Below, piece by piece: positions 59,748-64,000 of a DNA stretch of 64,000 bases. This DNA comes from Bacillus aerolatus. GTDB lineage: Bacteria > Bacillota > Bacilli > Bacillales > Domibacillaceae. The notes under the pieces were generated by a model. It saw only the letters and a list, made by a program, of their open reading frames with translations. It was not told the origin of the DNA and did not search any database. The translations under genes and the position numbers were made by a program. How positions within the stretch are numbered: position 1 is the stretch's first letter; every line of letters starts with the position of its first letter. The stretch lies in the NCBI RefSeq assembly GCF_009183655.1, contig NZ_WEIO01000001.1:124001-188000 (forward strand), given 5' to 3'.

Positions 59748-60620
59748 ATGCCCAAACAGCATAAAAAAGAAAAACCCACCCATGTCTTTTATCGCCTGAT
59801 TATGATTTTTATCGGAGCAGCATTTGCAGCGGCATCCATTGAGCTGTTTCTTGTGCCAAACAATATTATTGATGGCGGCATTATCGGCATTTCATTAATT
59901 TTAAGTTACTTATTTGAACATCCTTTGCTTAATTTCTCCACGTTTGTGGTGTTATTGAATATCCCATTTTTATACTATGGCTATAAGCAAATAGGCAAAA
60001 CGTTCATGTTTTCCTCTTTATTTGGCGTTATTTGTCTCGCGGTAGTAGAAAATATGCTTCATAAACTTCAGCCGTTTACGGATCAGCCTGTATTGGCAGC
60101 TGTATTTGGCGGACTTCTTCTCGGCGTAGGAGTCGGGCTCGTTATACGCCATGGAGGAACGCTTGACGGCACAGAAATCCTTGGTATTTTAATGACGAAA
60201 AAGCTGCCTTTTTCCGTCGGCGAATTTGTTATGTTTATAAATATTTTTATTTTTGGCTGGGCTGCTTTTGTGCTGGGAACAGAAAATGCCATGTATTCTG
60301 CCATGACGTATTACATTGCATTTAAAGCGATTGATACGGTGCTGCAAGGGCTTGAAGAAACGAAGGCCTGCATTATTATTTCAGATTTTTATGAAGAAAT
60401 GTCTGATGCCATCCTACACCGCCTTGGACGGGGAACAACAAAATTGAAAGGAAAAGGCGGATTTACAGATGAGGAAAAAGAGGTAATCTATGTTGTTGTG
60501 ACAAGGCTTGAGGTAACGAAGCTGAAGAGCATTATCAGCGACATTGATTCCGAAGCTTTTTTAACGATTATGAATACGCAAGAAACAAGAGGCGCCCGTT
60601 TTAAATCGGCGATTCATTAA
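59748..60620 (+). CDS. yqfU: YitT family membrane protein (YqfU)
   Basis: 290 residues: about five transmembrane helices (20-200) of the YitT/DUF161 type and a C-terminal soluble DUF2179 domain (about 205-288). Transport role proposed but unproven. The ATG at 59748 has AATGAGG upstream. It precedes the zinc operon as in B. subtilis. Confidence 0.9.
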   Translation: MPKQHKKEKPTHVFYRLIMIFIGAAFAAASIELFLVPNNIIDGGIIGISLILSYLFEHPLLNFSTFVVLLNIPFLYYGYKQIGKTFMFSSLFGVICLAVVENMLHKLQPFTDQPVLAAVFGGLLLGVGVGLVIRHGGTLDGTEILGILMTKKLPFSVGEFVMFINIFIFGWAAFVLGTENAMYSAMTYYIAFKAIDTVLQGLEETKACIIISDFYEEMSDAILHRLGRGTTKLKGKGGFTDEEKEVIYVVVTRLEVTKLKSIISDIDSEAFLTIMNTQETRGARFKSAIH

Positions 60621-60652
60621 ACGTATCGGAATTGCTCTTTCAGTAGTTCCGG

Positions 60653-60681
60653 TTTACTTTTTAAATAGTATGATGTATACT
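60653..60681 (+). promoter_or_regulatory. zinc-uptake operon promoter
   Basis: TTTACT (60653-60658), 17 bases, TATACT (60676-60681). Confidence 0.7.
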
Positions 60682-60697
60682 TCATTTGGTTCACAAA

Positions 60698-60712
60698 TCG
60701 TAATCATTCTTA
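60698..60712 (+). promoter_or_regulatory. Zur box
   Basis: TCGTAATCATTCTTA matches the B. subtilis Zur consensus TCGTAATnATTACGA at 11 of 14 defined positions. It lies about 17 bases after the -10, where a bound repressor would block start or elongation. The zur gene is the last gene of this operon, so autoregulation by zinc is expected. Confidence 0.75.
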
Positions 60713-60728
60713 TAAAGGAGACACTTCA

Positions 60729-61508
60729 ATGAATCAACCACCCATCATTGAAATTAACAACGTGTCCTACCGTTATGACCGGGATAATGTGTTAGAAAAC
60801 ATTCAATTATCAGTCCCTAAAGGGGCATTTTTAGGTTTAGTAGGTCCGAATGGCTCCGGTAAATCCACTTTGTTAAAGCTTATTTTAGGTTTGTTAAAAG
60901 TGAAAGAAGGAGAAATATTTCTTTTTGACACGCCTCAAAAAAGTTTTAAAAGTTGGGATCGCATCGGTTTTGTTTCACAAAAAGCCAATTCATTTAATAC
61001 AGGTTTTCCTGCTACCGTTTATGAAGTGGTAGCGAGCGGCTTAACGAAAAAGGTGGGCCTTTTTCGATTGCCCGGCAGCAAAGAAAAACAAGAAATTAAA
61101 GCAGCTGTTGAGGCGGTCGGGATGGAGCAGTTTCTCACCCGTAATATCGGAGAGCTTTCCGGAGGCCAGCAGCAGCGTGTATTCATTGCGAGAGCAATTG
61201 TTTCAAAGCCGGATATTCTCATTCTTGACGAGCCGACAGTTGGCGTGGACAGTAAAAATGTCCAATCGTTTTATGAAATGCTGTCTTATTTAAACAAAAA
61301 AATGGATATTACGCTCCTATTAGTCACGCATGATATCGGCATTATCAGCGATAAAGTCACTCACGTCGCTTGTTTAAATAAATATTTGCATTTTCACGGC
61401 AGCATGAAACAGTTTGAAACTCTTGACGAAACAGACTTGTCCGATTTATATGGCCATGGCATTCATCTGCTTGAACATCACCATGACCATCAGGGGGCAG
61501 ATGTATGA
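60729..61508 (+). CDS. zinc ABC transporter ATP-binding protein
   Basis: 259 residues; Walker A GPNGSGKST, signature LSGGQQQRV, Walker B ILILDEPT, H-loop TH. His-rich end (HLLEHHHDHQ) fits zinc. Orthologue of ZnuC/ZurA type. AAGGAG precedes the ATG. Overlaps the permease gene by four bases; no substrate-binding lipoprotein gene is in this operon. Confidence 0.93.
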   Translation: MNQPPIIEINNVSYRYDRDNVLENIQLSVPKGAFLGLVGPNGSGKSTLLKLILGLLKVKEGEIFLFDTPQKSFKSWDRIGFVSQKANSFNTGFPATVYEVVASGLTKKVGLFRLPGSKEKQEIKAAVEAVGMEQFLTRNIGELSGGQQQRVFIARAIVSKPDILILDEPTVGVDSKNVQSFYEMLSYLNKKMDITLLLVTHDIGIISDKVTHVACLNKYLHFHGSMKQFETLDETDLSDLYGHGIHLLEHHHDHQGADV

Positions 61509-62341
61509 TTGAAGTAATAAGGCAATATGAATTTTTGCAAAACGCCTTTTTAACGGGCATGATTATCGGTATTATTGCGCCGCTGCTCGGCGCTTTTATC
61601 GTCGTAAGAAGACTGTCGCTGATCGCTGATGCGCTAAGCCACGTGACGCTTGCGGGCATTGCCGCCGGCTTGTATTTCAACCAGACGTTCGCTTTTCTGT
61701 CATGGCTTAATCCGCTTTATTCCGGCATGGTGTTTTCTGTTGTCGGCTCTTTATTTCTCGAACGGCTGCGAACGGTATACAAACATTATCAAGAACTGGC
61801 GATTCCGATTATTTTATCAGGGGGCATAGGAATCGGCGCTATTTTTATTTCATTGGCTGATGGATTTAACACCGACTTATTCAGCTATTTATTTGGAAGC
61901 GTCAGCGCCGTCAGCCGCAATGATTTATGGGCCATTTGCCTGATTAGCATCATTGTATTAGTTGTCATTTTTTTATTGTATAAAGAATTATTTTTGCTGT
62001 CATTTGATGAAGAACATGCGAAAGCTTCCGGCATACCGGCAAAATCGATTCATTTTATTTTTATTATTCTCGTCGCGCTTGTAATTGCCGCATCTATGCG
62101 AATTGTTGGAATACTGCTCGTATCCGCACTCATGACATTGCCCGTGGCGGCTGCGATGCGGATGGCGAAAGGATTTAAACAAACGATCGTTTATTCCGTC
62201 CTGTTTGGAGAAGTAGCTGTCATAATTGGACTAGTCAGTGCTTTTTACTTGGACTTGGCTCCGGGTGGAACTATCGTCGTATCTTCCATTTTGATTTTAC
62301 TGCTGGTCATTTCAGCAAAAAAGTTTATTAAAGTGGGGTGA
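61505..62341 (+). CDS. zinc ABC transporter permease
   Basis: 278 residues with about eight transmembrane helices, ABC-3 family (ZnuB type; [11 protein letters not shown]-like [28 protein letters not shown]). Partners with the ATPase upstream. ATG at 61505 overlaps that gene by four bases. Confidence 0.94.
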   Translation: MIEVIRQYEFLQNAFLTGMIIGIIAPLLGAFIVVRRLSLIADALSHVTLAGIAAGLYFNQTFAFLSWLNPLYSGMVFSVVGSLFLERLRTVYKHYQELAIPIILSGGIGIGAIFISLADGFNTDLFSYLFGSVSAVSRNDLWAICLISIIVLVVIFLLYKELFLLSFDEEHAKASGIPAKSIHFIFIILVALVIAASMRIVGILLVSALMTLPVAAAMRMAKGFKQTIVYSVLFGEVAVIIGLVSAFYLDLAPGGTIVVSSILILLLVISAKKFIKVG

Positions 62342-62345
62342 AAAC

Positions 62346-62765
62346 ATGAATTTAACTGAAGCGATCGATCTTTTAAAAGAACGGGGATATAAACAGACAG
62401 GCAAGCGGGAAGATATGCTTGAATTGTTTGCCCGGAAAGATAAGTATTTAACAGCAAAAGATGTACTAGAAGATATGAAAAGCAGCCATCCGGGTCTTAG
62501 CTTCGATACGATCTATCGAAATTTAGCTTTATTCGTGGAGATGGGTATTCTAGAAGAGACAGAATTATCGGGTGAGCGCCATTACCGTTTTACTTGTTCA
62601 CACGAAGAGCATCATCATCACTTTATTTGCCTTGCTTGCGGAAAAACACGAGAAATCCATTTATGCCCGATGGATCACATTCATCGGTTGCCAGGCTATG
62701 AAATCTCCGGACATAAATTCGAAATTTATGGCACATGTCCGGCGTGTATCCCGGTGGAAAGCTGA
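62346..62765 (+). CDS. zur: zinc uptake regulator Zur (Fur family)
   Basis: 139 residues; winged helix at the N terminus, then EEHHHHFIC with metal-binding His, and structural zinc pairs CLAC and CPAC. Called Zur rather than Fur or PerR because it is cotranscribed with zinc transporter genes, as yqfV is in B. subtilis. GGGGTG precedes the ATG. Confidence 0.92.
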   Translation: MNLTEAIDLLKERGYKQTGKREDMLELFARKDKYLTAKDVLEDMKSSHPGLSFDTIYRNLALFVEMGILEETELSGERHYRFTCSHEEHHHHFICLACGKTREIHLCPMDHIHRLPGYEISGHKFEIYGTCPACIPVES

Positions 62766-62773
62766 ATAAAAGC

Positions 62774-62804
62774 AAAAAGAGGCCTGCTCAGCTAGGCCTC
62801 TTTT
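62774..62804. terminator. terminator between zur and yqfW
   Basis: AAAAGAGGCCT pairs with AGGCCTCTTTT; flanks allow use from both sides. Confidence 0.9.
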
Positions 62805-62811
62805 CATTTGC

Positions 62812-63405
62812 TTAGTCTAGTTGATGAATCCGCTTTTTCGAATGAAGCCATGCCTCCACCCATTTTTCCGCTTGTGCCCAGTTATCGACACGGATCACTC
62901 CGTCTGGTACAGGATCCTGGTTATAGGGAGTGTTAAACAGCAAGACAGGAATATTCAGTTCTTCATGGATGCTGACTGCATTGTCATGCTTGTCTTCGAA
63001 AAATAAATCCACAGCGTATTCTTTTGCTGCTCCAACTTTATCATGGGATCCGATAAGTTCGATCCGGTCGTATAAAATGTCTTGTTCATCGAACCACTTT
63101 TCCGTTACTTCCAGCAAGTGGCTTCTGCGTGCGCTAATAAAGAATAGCTGGAATTTCTCTTTCCATTTCAAAAGCACGTCTTTCGCGCCTTCTGCGAGCG
63201 GAGAACTGGAGTAAATTACTGGCTCTCGCTCGTCAAACCAATCTCGAAAGCGCTCCATTGGAATGTCTAACGCTTCTGATAAATCGTATGTTTTTATATC
63301 ATCGAGTGTAATGTTTAAGGAAAAATCTTCATTAATAAAGGGGATCAGGCTGGTTGGACAAGTCACTGTTCCATCAATATCAATGCCAAAACGCATTTCT
63401 TTCAT
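62812..63405 (-). CDS. yqfW: YqfW family nucleotidase-like HAD protein
   Basis: 197 residues. HAD motif I FGIDIDGTV, motif II FISARRS, motif IV FFEDKHDN. Belongs to the 5'(3')-deoxyribonucleotidase type C family by pattern; substrate unproven. Start at 63405 with AAGGAGT upstream on the minus strand. Convergent to zur, as in B. subtilis. Confidence 0.88.
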   Translation of the reverse strand: MKEMRFGIDIDGTVTCPTSLIPFINEDFSLNITLDDIKTYDLSEALDIPMERFRDWFDEREPVIYSSSPLAEGAKDVLLKWKEKFQLFFISARRSHLLEVTEKWFDEQDILYDRIELIGSHDKVGAAKEYAVDLFFEDKHDNAVSIHEELNIPVLLFNTPYNQDPVPDGVIRVDNWAQAEKWVEAWLHSKKRIHQLD

Positions 63406-63555
63406 AATCGCTTACTCCTTACGTTGTGAAATCTCTTTCAAAGTGTATCACATTTTGACGGATATTGTTACGAAAGACGATGTCTATCTGAATAAATTTA
63501 CTGGACAAACAAACACTATGAAAGCTTTTCAATTTATGAAAGCGGGGGATGTACA

Positions 63556-63894
63556 GTGAATGATGACAAGTTCGATAAAGATTTAAGGTTAGCGAACAGA
63601 CCAAATAAGCTGTACGAGGAAGAAACAGCTGCTGAACTGGCAACGCCTCTTTCTTTAAGCGAAGAACGGACTGACAGCCGGATAGACAGCGAAGAAGGTG
63701 GACGTGGATTCGGTTATACAGGCTTAATTGTCTCCATTGTTGCGTTGTTTGTGATGCCGGTATTGCTCGGTGCTGTAGGAATCGTTCTTGGGTTTCTCGC
63801 CAGAAGCAGGGGATCAAGAGGTCTCGGTTCCTGGGCGATTGGTGTAGGGGCCGCGGCCATTATTATGGGGCTGTTCGTATTGCCATTTTTTTAA
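63556..63894 (+). CDS. YqfX-like small membrane protein
   Basis: 112 residues: acidic soluble half (1-52) and two transmembrane helices (about 55-82 and 92-110) separated by a Gly/Arg-rich loop (DUF4190-like). Matches yqfX by place and build. Function unknown. The start is GTG at 63556 after GGGGGATG. Confidence 0.82.
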   Translation: MNDDKFDKDLRLANRPNKLYEEETAAELATPLSLSEERTDSRIDSEEGGRGFGYTGLIVSIVALFVMPVLLGAVGIVLGFLARSRGSRGLGSWAIGVGAAAIIMGLFVLPFF

Positions 63895-63900
63895 AAGAAA

Positions 63901-63926
63901 AAAAGCCCGGCATATGCCGGGCTTTT
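63901..63926. terminator. terminator between yqfX and the last gene
   Basis: A 26-base perfect palindrome, AAAAGCCCGGCAT with ATGCCGGGCTTTT, between convergent genes. Confidence 0.92.
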
Positions 63927-64000
63927 AGACGTTTTGGGCTTCAATTGCTTGTTGCTTGTAATATTCTTCTGCGATCTTGTCAATTTCTTTTTTTAGTTCT
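63925..64000 (-). CDS. C-terminal end of a gene, probably ispG
   Basis: Only 24 codons are inside the window; on the minus strand they read ELKKEIDKIAEEYY then KQQAIEAQNV and stop. The fragment is a charged helix such as ends many IspG proteins, and ispG (yqfY) follows yqfX in B. subtilis; the gene continues beyond base 64000. Identity is inferred mainly from synteny. Confidence 0.6.
   Translation of the reverse strand, partial: ELKKEIDKIAEEYYKQQAIEAQNV

Overview
The window comes from a low-to-mid GC, endospore-forming, naturally competent member of the Bacillaceae. This rests on content and gene order: sigK, gpr, spoIIP, yqfC, yqfD and sda are sporulation genes; comER and comEA-comEB-comEC are competence genes; and the order follows the Bacillus subtilis yrr-yqe-yqf chromosome segment almost gene for gene. 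The exact genus cannot be fixed by eye. No phage, insertion sequence, CRISPR array, rRNA or tRNA gene was seen; this is core chromosome with a few local novelties.

Layout. 1-3.0 kb: end of udk, greA, yrrS, yrzA-like, mtnN and a 23-residue membrane peptide. 3.0-6.7 kb: intact sigK (no skin element inside it) divergent from a Tyr-rich protein with six lectin-like tandem repeats, then divergent pssA and psd, and sda. 6.7-12.1 kb: a DnaA-box cluster and the yqeG-yqeH-aroE-yqeI-nadD-yqeK-rsfS-yqeM operon. 12.2-18.5 kb: comER, the comE operon, yqzM, holA, rpsT. 18.7-24.9 kb: gpr, spoIIP, yqxA, lepA, hemW. 24.8-32.9 kb: the CIRCE-controlled heat-shock operon hrcA-grpE-dnaK-dnaJ-prmA-rsmE-mtaB. 33.0-34.5 kb: deoC, rpsU, yqeY. 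34.9-43.7 kb: nfeD-floA-yqfB behind a SigW-like promoter, yqfC-yqfD-phoH, ybeY-dgkA-cdd-era-yqzL-recO. 43.7-46.9 kb: a T-box leader and glyQ-glyS. 47-52 kb: ccpN, ppsR, dnaG, sigA. 52.2-64 kb: cccA, trmK, nif3-like, ispH, yqfQ, cshB, nfo, yqfT, yqfU, a zinc uptake operon with zur, yqfW, yqfX and the end of a gene that is probably ispG.

The genes group into translation and ribosome assembly (greA, yqeH, yqeI, rsfS, rpsT, lepA, prmA, rsmE, mtaB, rpsU, ybeY, era, glyQS, trmK), replication and repair (holA, dnaG, recO, nfo), sporulation, DNA uptake, protein folding, membrane lipids (pssA, psd, nfeD, floA, dgkA) and zinc homeostasis.

Most unusual items: (a) the repeat protein beside sigK, built as three copies of an alternating two-blade unit; (b) a family of about 121-bp intergenic elements, found as two head-to-tail pairs with identical 123-bp pitch, whose hairpin arms covary; (c) a CydX-like micropeptide upstream of sigK; (d) absence of pgpH between phoH and ybeY; (e) several hairpins placed exactly over ribosome-binding sites or in leaders (yqfC, recO, ccpN).
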